Shown here in pieces: positions 41,930-48,600 of a stretch of DNA of 48,600 nt. The stretch comes from Sphingobium scionense (GTDB lineage: Bacteria > Pseudomonadota > Alphaproteobacteria > Sphingomonadales > Sphingomonadaceae), in NCBI RefSeq assembly GCF_014197035.1, contig NZ_JACIEU010000024.1, positions 1 to 48,600 of the forward strand. Direction: 5' to 3'. Positions within the stretch are counted from its first letter, which is position 1. Each line of letters begins with the position of its first letter. The translations under genes were made by a program, and so were the position numbers. The notes below the pieces were generated by a model, which saw only the letters and a list, made by a program, of their open reading frames with translations, was not told the DNA's origin and did not search any database.

Positions 41930-43246
41930 TTATTTGCGCGGCGCCATCCCGCCGAACGTCACCAGGCTCTCGGCCCCGTCCTTGGCCACCGCCGCGACGC
42001 CGATGAAATGATCGTCGACCACGATATCCTTCAGCACCGTCTGCGTGCCGCCAGTCACGACCCGGCTGTCGCTCCAGTCCTGCTTGTCCGCGCGCCGCCA
42101 ATACACCTTGTAAGCCGTCGCACCCGGCACCGCGTCCCAGAACACCCGCGTGTCCATCGACAGCGCGCCATCCAGCGACACCGTCACCGGCGCCGCTGGC
42201 GCATCGGCCAGCCGCCGCAGGGTCGCGACATTGAGCGCCGTCACCTTCGCCAGATAGGGAAAGTCCATGCCGTCGACCGTGTCGCCATAGACCCGGCCAT
42301 TTTCGGTGCGCAGGTCCTGATGCTGCCGGTCATAATTCTCGATCCCCACCGAAAAGCGCACCGCCGGAAAGCCCAGGTCCAGGAAGGGCGAATGGTCGCC
42401 GCCGCGCCCGAACCGGTCGAACCGCCGCACCGCCAGCACCTCCAGCCCGATCCTGGGGTCCGCCTGCGCAATGCCGTCGATCGCCTTGGCCAGCGCCCGC
42501 GACGGGCCGTCATCCTCGCCGCCGATCGCCCGGCGCGTCATATTCGCCTTGGCGTCGTCCCCCGCGCGAATGCCTTCGGAAAACACCCGCACGCGGTCCG
42601 CGACCACCTGGCCATTCTGCCCCACCGTATTGCCGACAATATCATTGTTCAGCATCGCCCGCACATGCCAGCCGCGCGCCTTGGCCGTGCTGGCAAGCAG
42701 CTTGCCGCCCCACAGCCCCTGTTCCTCGCCCGACAGCAGCGCATAGACGATCGTGCCGTTGAACTTCTGCCCGGCCAGAACCCGCGCCGCCTCGATCACC
42801 AGCGCCGTGCCCGACGCATTGTCATTGGCGCCCGGCGCATCGCTCGTAATGTTCATCACGTCGGTCACACGGCTGTCGATATGGCCCGCGACGATCACGA
42901 CTTCGTTCGGATCGCCGCTACCCTTCTGGATCGCCAGCACATCGACCACCTCGACGCCATCGGGCGCGCGCGGCCCGGTGAAGCGATCCGCCACCGTCTC
43001 GACGCTCAGACAGCCGCCACAGCCCTTGCCGATCCGCTCGAACTCGGCCTTGCCCCAGGCCCGCGCCGCGCCGATCCCGCGCCTGGGGTCGGTCGCGCTC
43101 GACAGCGTATGGCGCGTGCCGAAGCTCACCAGCCTCTCCACGCTCGCCTTCAACCGCGCCGCATCTGGCGCGGCGGGCGCGGCCGGCGCCGCCAGCAAGG
43201 GGGTTGCAAAAGCCGAAGCGGCGGCGAGCAGGATCAGTTTCTTCAT
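41930..43246 (-). CDS. Exported M28-family metallopeptidase
   Basis: 438 residues, signal peptide 1-20 (LILLAAASAFATPLLAA). Zinc ligands of the M28 fold are complete: H122 (AGHIDSR), D142 (GANDNASG), E174/E175 (SGEEQG), D202 (LNNDIVGN), H285 (GGDHSPF). A C-terminal fibronectin-like domain of about 100 residues (VFWDAVPGATAYKVYWRRAD) is present. It should remove amino acids or cleave peptides outside the inner membrane. It is unrelated to packaging although it stands directly upstream of the terminase gene (34-bp gap). Confidence 0.92.
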   Translation of the reverse strand: MKKLILLAAASAFATPLLAAPAAPAAPDAARLKASVERLVSFGTRHTLSSATDPRRGIGAARAWGKAEFERIGKGCGGCLSVETVADRFTGPRAPDGVEVVDVLAIQKGSGDPNEVVIVAGHIDSRVTDVMNITSDAPGANDNASGTALVIEAARVLAGQKFNGTIVYALLSGEEQGLWGGKLLASTAKARGWHVRAMLNNDIVGNTVGQNGQVVADRVRVFSEGIRAGDDAKANMTRRAIGGEDDGPSRALAKAIDGIAQADPRIGLEVLAVRRFDRFGRGGDHSPFLDLGFPAVRFSVGIENYDRQHQDLRTENGRVYGDTVDGMDFPYLAKVTALNVATLRRLADAPAAPVTVSLDGALSMDTRVFWDAVPGATAYKVYWRRADKQDWSDSRVVTGGTQTVLKDIVVDDHFIGVAAVAKDGAESLVTFGGMAPRK

Positions 43247-43323
43247 GGGAGCAGTGTCTTAGAGGCTTTTCCCGCCAGGTAAAATCATCTGATCGCCCGA
43301 CATCGACAGCCACCCCCCCACCG

Positions 43324-44370
43324 TCAGATGGACGCCAGCCCCGCTTCCCGTCGCCGGATCGGTCGCCTGATCGCCTTCCAATCGAGACGGATATCCGCGC
43401 CCCGGCCATGCACGGCGATCGCCGCCGCAATGGCGATCAGCGCCAGCAAGAGGCCGCCCAGCGTATCCACCAGATAATGACCGCCGACCGGCACCGCCGA
43501 TGCGAACATCACCATGTTCAGCACCAGGAACGGCCAGCGCAGCCAGGTGAAGGGCCAGAAGGCAAATATCAGCAGGATCGCCGATGCCGCATGGAAACTG
43601 GGCATGGTGATGATCCCCGTCAGCGCGTCGCCATCCAGCGTCGCCCTGGCCCCGGACCGCAGCCCCTCCATCAACGTCTCCAAATGCCAGGATGCCCAGG
43701 CGGTCGCACCCGGCATCTGCGCCGGATCGACATCATAATAATGGAATGCGGCCACCGCCGGAAAGAAGGGGAATGCCAATATGGTCAGCAACAGGCATAT
43801 GCCCCAGGCGGTCATGAACCGATAGGCCAGCGCTGGATGCCCCAGCCCACATAGCAGCACTATCGCCAGTTGCGGTTGCCAGTTGATCGCGGCATAGGCG
43901 TGTATCAATAATGTCGCGATCCGCGGACTGGCCTGAAACCACGCCATCATCGCCAACCAGTCGAAATATAGCGCGCGGTCCGCCGCGGCCAGCACCCCAT
44001 CCGCATAGGGCAGGGCCGTTCGCGCCAGGGCCGCACAGCCCAGTGCAGCGGTCGCCGCCATGAAGTAGAACAGGCCGGTGATCACCAGCATATGCCCCAG
44101 CCGCTGCCCGCCCCGCGCGCGCTCTGCCGCGGCGCCATCGCGCGATGGCATGCGGCGAAGAAGATGAAGCCCACAACCCAAGAATATCATGATTGCGATA
44201 TAGAGTGGCGCCAGATCGACGATGTCGACGCGGAATGACTGCACCGTCGCCGCGGCCGCCAGCAGGATCGCCATCAGCATTGCCAGCAGCATGACCGGCC
44301 ATGAATGCCGAAAATCGCCGGAATGTCCCGCACGCACGTTGCGCACGCGAACGACAATATTGCCGAACAC
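43324..44370 (-). CDS. PAP2-family membrane protein (Aur1/Ipt1-like)
   Basis: 348 residues, about eight membrane segments. The C-terminal part has the PAP2_3 signature MPSFHAASAILLIFAFWPF and GGHYLVDTLGGLLLAL (catalytic His residues). The family includes lipid phosphatases and inositolphosphotransferases; sphingomonads make glycosphingolipids, so a lipid head-group reaction is conceivable. Substrate unknown. No tight operon: 153 bp to the next gene upstream. Confidence 0.85.
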   Translation of the reverse strand: MFGNIVVRVRNVRAGHSGDFRHSWPVMLLAMLMAILLAAAATVQSFRVDIVDLAPLYIAIMIFLGCGLHLLRRMPSRDGAAAERARGGQRLGHMLVITGLFYFMAATAALGCAALARTALPYADGVLAAADRALYFDWLAMMAWFQASPRIATLLIHAYAAINWQPQLAIVLLCGLGHPALAYRFMTAWGICLLLTILAFPFFPAVAAFHYYDVDPAQMPGATAWASWHLETLMEGLRSGARATLDGDALTGIITMPSFHAASAILLIFAFWPFTWLRWPFLVLNMVMFASAVPVGGHYLVDTLGGLLLALIAIAAAIAVHGRGADIRLDWKAIRRPIRRREAGLASI

Positions 44371-44523
44371 CGAAACCCCCCACAGAATTTCACCCTACAG
44401 AGGCGGTTATAGGCAGTCAGTGTAGGAAATATTAAGAAGAAATTCTCGTCAGCATCGAAAAATCATCCATCGTCTACTGGCCATCGCACGATAATGTCGA
44501 TTGTTCGACATTCCCGACGGCCT

Positions 44524-45087
44524 CTATTCCTCGATCACCCGCTGCACCGCGATCACCGCCGGATCGCTGTCGATCGCATGCAGATAGGCGGTGCGCTCGG
44601 CGGTCCCGCGGCTCAGCTTCGCCAGACCGCGCACCTGATCCTGCGTCAGCATGATCCGCACATAGCCGCGCTCGACCAGGCACTGGTCCAGCGCCGCCTG
44701 CAATTGCGCGCGCACGTCGCTGCGCGTCATCGCCTGATATTTCGCGCCGAAATTCGCCGTCCGCCGCGCCACATTGGCCGCGTCATGATGCATGCCGATA
44801 TTCGCCGCCGCCATCTGCGCGCTGGCATCGCCCCCGCCCCCATAGGTCCGCAGGATCATCGCCAGGTCGACCGAACTCAGCGCATCCAGCGCCTGCGCCG
44901 TCTCCGGCCGCACCGTCACCGTCCTGTCCCGCGTCGCGTCGGCGCATGCCCCTGCATCGCCGGCATAGTCGGCCAGCGACACGCCCGCCTTCGCCCAGCT
45001 TGTCGGCGGCGCGGCGATCGCACCAGCGGGCATCAGCATCGGCGCCAGCAGCAGCAACGCCATCCTGTTCCGGGTCACACGCCGCAT
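44524..45087 (-). CDS. Exported protein of unknown function, paralogue of the 3.2-kb gene
   Basis: 187 residues after GAGGAGG. Signal peptide (MALLLLAPMLMPAGAIAA). It shares SWAKAGVSLADYAGDAGACA and the C-terminal half (ANFGAKYQAMTRSDVRAQLQ, LDQCLVERGYVRIMLT, ERTAYLHAIDSD) with the protein at 3194-3757. Two cysteines are conserved. High-GC codon use like the neighbours, so this is likely the resident copy. It follows the DUF1648-like gene by 27 bp, forming a two-gene operon. Confidence 0.85.
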   Translation of the reverse strand: MRRVTRNRMALLLLAPMLMPAGAIAAPPTSWAKAGVSLADYAGDAGACADATRDRTVTVRPETAQALDALSSVDLAMILRTYGGGGDASAQMAAANIGMHHDAANVARRTANFGAKYQAMTRSDVRAQLQAALDQCLVERGYVRIMLTQDQVRGLAKLSRGTAERTAYLHAIDSDPAVIAVQRVIEE

Positions 45088-45114
45088 CCTCGCCTCCTCA
45101 GCCCCAATGCCGGT

Positions 45115-45453
45115 TCAGTGCCGCGCCTTCGCCCAGCGCCCGATCATCCAGATATGCAGCGCATGGATCGCCACCATGCCCGCCGCGATCGCCAGCAGCA
45201 CCGGCAACACCAGCCCCTCCTGCCCGGCGCGCGGCGGCACCCACAAAGCCATCGCGCCGATCACCATGATGAGGATCGTCCCCAGCACCGGCGTGAAGGC
45301 CAGCGCAACGGCCCGCGGCGCATGCCAACTCACCGCCCCGGTCAGCGTCCATTGCATCGGCAACCGGTCGATCGCGCGGAACCGCCGATCGGCGCGCGCC
45401 GACAGCACGATCATCGCCCCCACCGCCGCCAACAGGATCGTTACAACCAGCAT
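45115..45453 (-). CDS. Small membrane protein, DUF1648-like, paralogue of the 12.7-kb gene
   Basis: 112 residues, GGAG upstream of the start. Three membrane segments; the motif DRLPMQWTLTGAVSWHAPRA and LAFTPVLGTI are shared with 12687-13019. The C-terminal segment ends HALHIWMIGRW. First gene of a two-gene operon with the exported protein. No function known for either. Confidence 0.8.
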   Translation of the reverse strand: MLVVTILLAAVGAMIVLSARADRRFRAIDRLPMQWTLTGAVSWHAPRAVALAFTPVLGTILIMVIGAMALWVPPRAGQEGLVLPVLLAIAAGMVAIHALHIWMIGRWAKARH

Positions 45454-45560
45454 CGCCCGATCTCCAAAGCCTCGCGCCGATCCTATCAGAAGAACCGCGC
45501 GCCAGCAAAAGCCCGCCGCACGAAGGGCGGGCCGCCACCAGGAGCGGCCATTCCCATCTT

Positions 45561-46030
45561 CGTCATCCTGACGAAAGTCAGGATGACGCCAACAGGGATC
45601 GACGGGTTGCGACCAATTCCAGACATGTTCCCCCTCCCGCAGGCGGGAGGGGTTGATGGGAGGCGCGTGGCTCCCATCAAGGGGATGGGCTGAACGTTGC
45701 GAAATCCCACCCCGCTGCGACTAACGCGCTGCGCGCGCAAGTCTCGCTGCCCCTCCCGCTTGCGGGAGGGGAATGGCAGGAATCCACCCTCGGTCGCCGT
45801 TCGCCAAGCTGTCCGGCGCCCGACTGCCCCGATAGCGGTTGGCCCGTTCCTGAGCGGGATAGCTGCCCGGCGCGAAGCGACCAATCGCTGCTGTAAATTC
45901 CTCCCCTGCAAGGGGAGGGGGACCACGAAGTGGTGGAGGGGTATCACGCTATCGAGAGCCCCCTCCGTCTGGCCTTCGGCCAGTTCAAGGGAGACACGGG
46001 TCTCCCTTGAACTCCCCTTGCAGGGGAGGA
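45561..46030. repeat. Cluster of intergenic inverted repeats
   Basis: At least three hairpins and no gene. (1) CGTCATCCTGAC-GAAA-GTCAGGATGACG (45561-45588), a perfect 12-bp stem with a GNRA-type loop. (2) Several CCCTCCCGC/GCGGGAGGG blocks near 45632-45655 and 45751-45772. (3) TTCAAGGGAGA-N6-TCTCCCTTGAA (45984-46011) nested between CTCCCCTGCAAGGGGAG (about 45901) and CTCCCCTTGCAGGGGAG (about 46012). These are REP-type dispersed elements. Confidence 0.75.
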
Positions 46031-46118
46031 TGGTCTGGAAGCGACCATTTTTTGCCATTAAGATAGGCTCGCGCCGATCCCGATTGCGGACATCTCTTGC
46101 CAAAGGTAAAGTCTGCTG

Positions 46119-46337
46119 ATGTTTCGTTCTACAGCAGACGTCCCTCGCGGCCCGCACATAACCTATCTTTGCATGACATGCGGCAGTTCCATACCTTCTG
46201 CGCCGCGAGGAAATGTTGGCTGCGATTGCGGCAACCTTTTCATCGACAAAGATTGCCATCGATTTGTGGTTGAGGACCTCAGCAAGCTGAATGTCCATGA
46301 TCGGTCGCAGCCCCTACCAGATGGCAAAGTGCGATAA
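46119..46337 (+). CDS. Small zinc-ribbon-like protein, unknown function
   Basis: 72 residues. THYLCMTCGSS-type CxxC (CMTC) and CDCGN knuckles about 16 residues apart suggest a bound zinc; VEDLSKLNVHDRSQPLPDGK follows. Small proteins with this layout are scattered in bacteria without known function. The ribosome site is poor, so the start is uncertain. Confidence 0.6.
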   Translation: MFRSTADVPRGPHITYLCMTCGSSIPSAPRGNVGCDCGNLFIDKDCHRFVVEDLSKLNVHDRSQPLPDGKVR

Positions 46338-46423
46338 GCGTGGATCGACCATTTGTTGCCGTTCGTTCCCGAAAAAGCGCTCTCCAGTTGCCGACATAGC
46401 CAAAAGGCGCTTATCCATTAGCG

Positions 46424-46717
46424 ATGCAGGACGAATTTGAATGGGACGGAGATTGGGAAACCGCATCGGCTAAAGATGCTGCGTGGGCGGAAGAGGAACT
46501 GCGTCGTGAACTTGCCCCCGGCCACATCCTTTTCAATGCTCGCTGGAAGGCCCTTGGGCGGCGCTGGCGACGAGACGATTTTCTCTTTCAACTTGAGGAT
46601 GGACGATTTGCTCAAATCCATCTGACCAGACACATCGAAACCGATCCCCGCTGGCCCGTTGCGGAGATTTTTGGAAGTTTCGATGACTGGAAAGCAACTC
46701 CCTCGGAGGACCGCTGA
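46424..46717 (+). CDS. Conserved small acidic protein, unknown function
   Basis: 97 residues: EEELRRELAPGHILFNARWK, RRWRRDDFLFQLEDGRFAQI, HLTRHIETDPRWPVAEIFGS, FDDWKA. The pattern 'E-L-xx-E-L-x-P-GH ... DD-x-LF-x-LEDG-x-FA-x-HLTW' is a recurring bacterial family, often near toxin or immunity genes; no role proven. The stop overlaps the next start by one base. Confidence 0.72.
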   Translation: MQDEFEWDGDWETASAKDAAWAEEELRRELAPGHILFNARWKALGRRWRRDDFLFQLEDGRFAQIHLTRHIETDPRWPVAEIFGSFDDWKATPSEDR

Positions 46718-47184
46718 TGCTTTCCGTTTTCGCTTTCTTGATGCAAGCGGCCCTACCATCCACTAGCCTGAGCTATAGCGGCAGAACCGACTACCAAGGT
46801 CCGGGAACTGTCTGTGGAGCCGCTTTTTCTGTTCTTCTGCGGGAAGGTGAGAGCGCCGCGCTCATCAAACGAAGCGCCATTGATGCGGAGTTATCGTTTA
46901 CAACTCGCGATGGCGATTTCACCATACATGAAAGCCAATATGCCACATTGGGAGGCAAGGTGGTGCGCCACTTTGCCGAAGGTCATCTCAGGCGAAAGCG
47001 CGAAGCGACTAGCTATATGTGGACCTTCCGAGACGCAGCACCCGGCTCGACGGACGTATCTGGACCCGGCGTGAATACTCGCAGACCAAGTGCTGCATTG
47101 GAACGGATCGTGTTCGAACCGCCACGCAATGGGTTCGTCGGAGGAGAAAAATGCTTGGCTGGCGCATCGTCTGATAAACGGTGA
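46717..47184 (+). CDS. Small protein with N-terminal hydrophobic segment, unknown function
   Basis: 155 residues; start at 46717 shares a base with the upstream stop. MLSVFAFLMQAALPSTSLSY may be a signal peptide. The rest, with one Cys in GTVCGAAFSVLL and one near the end (GGEKCLAG), is probably beta-rich. No family recognised. Co-transcribed with the preceding gene; their GC content is lower than in the terminase genes, so the three plus-strand genes may be an insertion. Confidence 0.6.
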   Translation: MLSVFAFLMQAALPSTSLSYSGRTDYQGPGTVCGAAFSVLLREGESAALIKRSAIDAELSFTTRDGDFTIHESQYATLGGKVVRHFAEGHLRRKREATSYMWTFRDAAPGSTDVSGPGVNTRRPSAALERIVFEPPRNGFVGGEKCLAGASSDKR

Positions 47185-47251
47185 AGTGATCCAGCCAGTC
47201 GGCTTTGAGGCGAATTGTCCGAAAAGCAGACTTTCTGCAATCCACCCAACT

Positions 47252-47368
47252 CCGTCACCCCAGCGAAGGCTGGGGTCTCAGGCGGTATCAGAAGGAGGCC
47301 AGCCGTCTAGCGCTATCCGTTTATGCCGCGTGCGCCTGCCTGAGATGCCAGCGTTCGCTGGCATGACG
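47252..47368. repeat. Dispersed palindromic repeat, copy B
   Basis: Complete copy: CCGTCACCCCAGCGAAGGCT at the left and AGCGTTCGCTGGCATGACG at the right, inverted to each other, with the internal AGAAGGAGGCCAGCCGTCTA and CGCTATCCGTTTATGCCGCG blocks found also in copies A and C. Confidence 0.85.
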
Positions 47369-47408
47369 AAGTTTCCTGAAAGCCGCCAGTCAACTTCCCA
47401 CCCCTTTT

Positions 47409-47498
47409 CGTCATTCCCGCGAAGGCGGGAACCCATCTCCTGACCTTGCGTCAGGTGCAACGCTGAGGAGATGGCTCCCCGCCTTCGCGGGGATGACG
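47409..47498. repeat. Second type of palindromic repeat
   Basis: CGTCATTCCCGCGAAGGCGG at the left is inverted at the right as CCGCCTTCGCGGGGATGACG, with GAACCCATCTCC pairing with GGAGATGGCTCC and a central TGACCTTGCGTCAGGT palindrome. It forms a single long hairpin about 90 bp long, lying between copies B and C of the first type. Confidence 0.8.
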
Positions 47499-47532
47499 GT
47501 GTGGGATTGGGGCGTCCGCTCCCCACCCAACT

Positions 47533-47649
47533 CCGTCACCCCAACGAAAACCGGGGTCTCAGACGCTGGCAGAAGGAGGCGAGCCGTCTCGCGCTATCCG
47601 TCTACCTCGCGTGCGCGGGCCTGAGATGCCAGCCTTCGCTGGCATGACG
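47533..47649. repeat. Dispersed palindromic repeat, copy C
   Basis: Third copy, about 117 bp, with a few substitutions at the left arm (CCGTCACCCCAACGAAAACC) but the usual right arm AGCCTTCGCTGGCATGACG. Same orientation as copies A and B. Confidence 0.8.
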
Positions 47650-47733
47650 AGATAGAGGACCGTTTCCTAACCGCCCCTCCTCGTCCTCCGCGTTTTCCAC
47701 ACGCCAAAATGAAGGCCTGGATAGCCCATCCCC

Positions 47734-48279
47734 TCACGTCCCCGCAGCCGCGCGTCGCCGGCGCACTTCCGCCAGCACCCGCTCGACGCTGGCGATCGCC
47801 TCGGCGCTACCCGGCCCGGCCACATCGCCCCGCGCCGCCCGGCGCGCGGCGACCTGGGCGGCATGCAGCTTCAGCAATTGCAGCCCCAGCGACGGATTGG
47901 GCGCGCGCTTGACCTTGCGGGTCTTCACCGCCCCCTCGCCATCCGCGATGATTTCCTCGCTCTCGCAGCCCTGCAGCGCCAGCCGGATCAGCATCGCCTC
48001 GATCTCGCCATAGCCCTGCTCGATCGCCGCGTCCCAGCCGCGCGCAAACTCCGCGTCGCGCTGTTTCAGGCCATAGGCCGCCTGCCGGCTCTTCCCCACG
48101 GTCCGCGCTGCCTCGCTGACATTGCAGGTTTCGGCCAGTTCCGCCAGGAAACGGGCGCGCACCGCCTTGCTCCACGCGTCCCGCCGCGCCTTGCGCACCT
48201 GCGTCCGCACCCCGTCGCCCGCCGCCTGCCGCTGCACCACCCGCGCCGGCCGCCTGGCCGCCCCCTTTCGCGCGCCCAT
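47734..48279 (-). CDS. Small terminase, gene-transfer-agent type
   Basis: 181 residues from the ATG at 48279, with GGGGAGAGGG upstream; the frame is open further up but looks non-coding. A basic N-terminus, then a helix-turn-helix (FLAELAETCNVSEAARTVGK, SRQAAYGLKQRDAEFARGWD), then helices (AMLIRLALQGCESEEIIADG, LGLQLLKLHAAQVAARRAAR). It resembles the short small-terminase protein encoded ahead of the large terminase in alphaproteobacterial GTA clusters. It would recognise DNA and load TerL. About 5.8 kb separates it from terL here. Confidence 0.7.
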   Translation of the reverse strand: MGARKGAARRPARVVQRQAAGDGVRTQVRKARRDAWSKAVRARFLAELAETCNVSEAARTVGKSRQAAYGLKQRDAEFARGWDAAIEQGYGEIEAMLIRLALQGCESEEIIADGEGAVKTRKVKRAPNPSLGLQLLKLHAAQVAARRAARGDVAGPGSAEAIASVERVLAEVRRRRAAAGT

Positions 48280-48490
48280 CGCCCTCTCCCCAGATTGTCC
48301 CGAACCATCGACCCGTCCCGCGCCCGCACGCCGCCATGGGCAGCAGCCCCGGCGCCACCTCGCCGGCACGCCCAACGCAAAAGGGGCCGGCCCAACCGGA
48401 CCAGCCCCTTTCGCCTCACCTGATGGCAATATCCGTCAGCACCCCATCGAGGCGCCGGCTTCCCGAAAGCCCAAGCCCTCAAACATCAGT
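48280..48490. other. Upstream region of the small terminase
   Basis: Contains a hairpin AAAGGGGC ... GCCCCTTT (48380-48387 and 48404-48411) with CGG/CCG extending the stem, a likely terminator for a gene beyond. No gene seen. CCCGAAAGCCCAAGCCC near 48463 looks like the start of the tandem repeat that follows. Confidence 0.45.
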
Positions 48491-48600
48491 CCCGAAAGCC
48501 CAGCCCGAAAGCCCAGCCCGAAAGCCCAGCCCGAAAGCCCAGCCCGAAAGCCCAGCCCGAAAGCCCAGCCCGAAAGCCCAGCCCGAAAGCCCAGCCCGAA
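48491..48600. repeat. 13-bp tandem repeat running off the window
   Basis: The unit CCCGAAAGCCCAG is repeated without change more than eight times to the window end. The 13-bp period would shift reading frames at each copy. Confidence 0.95.

Noticed and set aside
41678..43282. A 534-codon open frame opposite the terminase and M28 genes
   Set aside because: Antisense shadow rich in Arg, His and Pro; it spans two real genes and their spacer.
45486..46298. A 270-codon open frame on the minus strand
   Set aside because: It runs through hairpin repeats, opposite a better candidate gene (46119-46337), and reads like random translation of GC-rich DNA.
48491..48600. The 13-bp repeats as a CRISPR array
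   Set aside because: Units are too short and directly adjacent, with no spacers and no cas genes nearby.

Overview
The window looks like a GC-rich alphaproteobacterial chromosome, most likely a sphingomonad. This rests on family recognition: a gene-transfer-agent (GTA) type terminase pair, a Ti-type TraA relaxase with a DUF6118 partner, HWE histidine kinase, Usg protein and an NDUFS4-like protein. No rRNA or other marker in the window fixes the species.

Layout. Positions 1-7.8 kb are accessory DNA: the end of an IS30-type transposase, two identical tandem IS630-type elements that split a small cysteine-rich secreted protein gene, a secreted protein with a paralogue at 44.5 kb, and three exported proteases of different mechanism (a frameshifted S41 serine peptidase, an HEXXH metalloprotease, a pepsin/retropepsin-like aspartic protease). 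Positions 7.9-15.6 kb are a truncated conjugation module: DUF6118, traA, a recognisable oriT, traC, traD, a membrane protein, a HEPN-transmembrane-STN protein and a ribbon-helix-helix regulator. No traG or mating-pair genes follow. Positions 15.7-29 kb form a stress-tolerance island. A CIRCE-preceded groES-groEL unit continues into a family 4 glycosyltransferase and a glycogen-debranching-type enzyme. Next come a three-gene cluster including usg, MarC, an Hsp20-Hsp20-NDUFS4-like operon, a Bax inhibitor-1/HdeD/trypsin-like protease operon, and a PAS-HWE sensor kinase. Positions 29.3-40.5 kb are a scrapyard of mobile DNA: an MFS pseudogene, a RelE/HigB-type toxin-antitoxin pair, an AlpA regulator and tyrosine integrase beside a tRNA-Glu-like fragment, phage lysis and ParB remnants, a second AlpA, and a Phd/PIN toxin-antitoxin pair overlapping a large serine recombinase. 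Positions 40.5-48.6 kb look like resident chromosome: a GTA-like large terminase, M28 peptidase, PAP2 protein, two small genes paralogous to genes in the accessory part, repeat-rich spacers, a GTA-like small terminase, and a 13-bp tandem repeat running off the window.

How it works together. The stress island combines chaperonin, small heat shock proteins, envelope quality control and a sensor kinase, with visible heat-shock control (a perfect CIRCE). Its gene content recalls the transmissible locus of stress tolerance of enterobacteria, but the arrangement differs. Its position beside an oriT/relaxase module suggests acquisition by transfer. The serine recombinase lies directly downstream of the large terminase, where GTA head genes would normally follow, so an element may have inserted into the GTA cluster.
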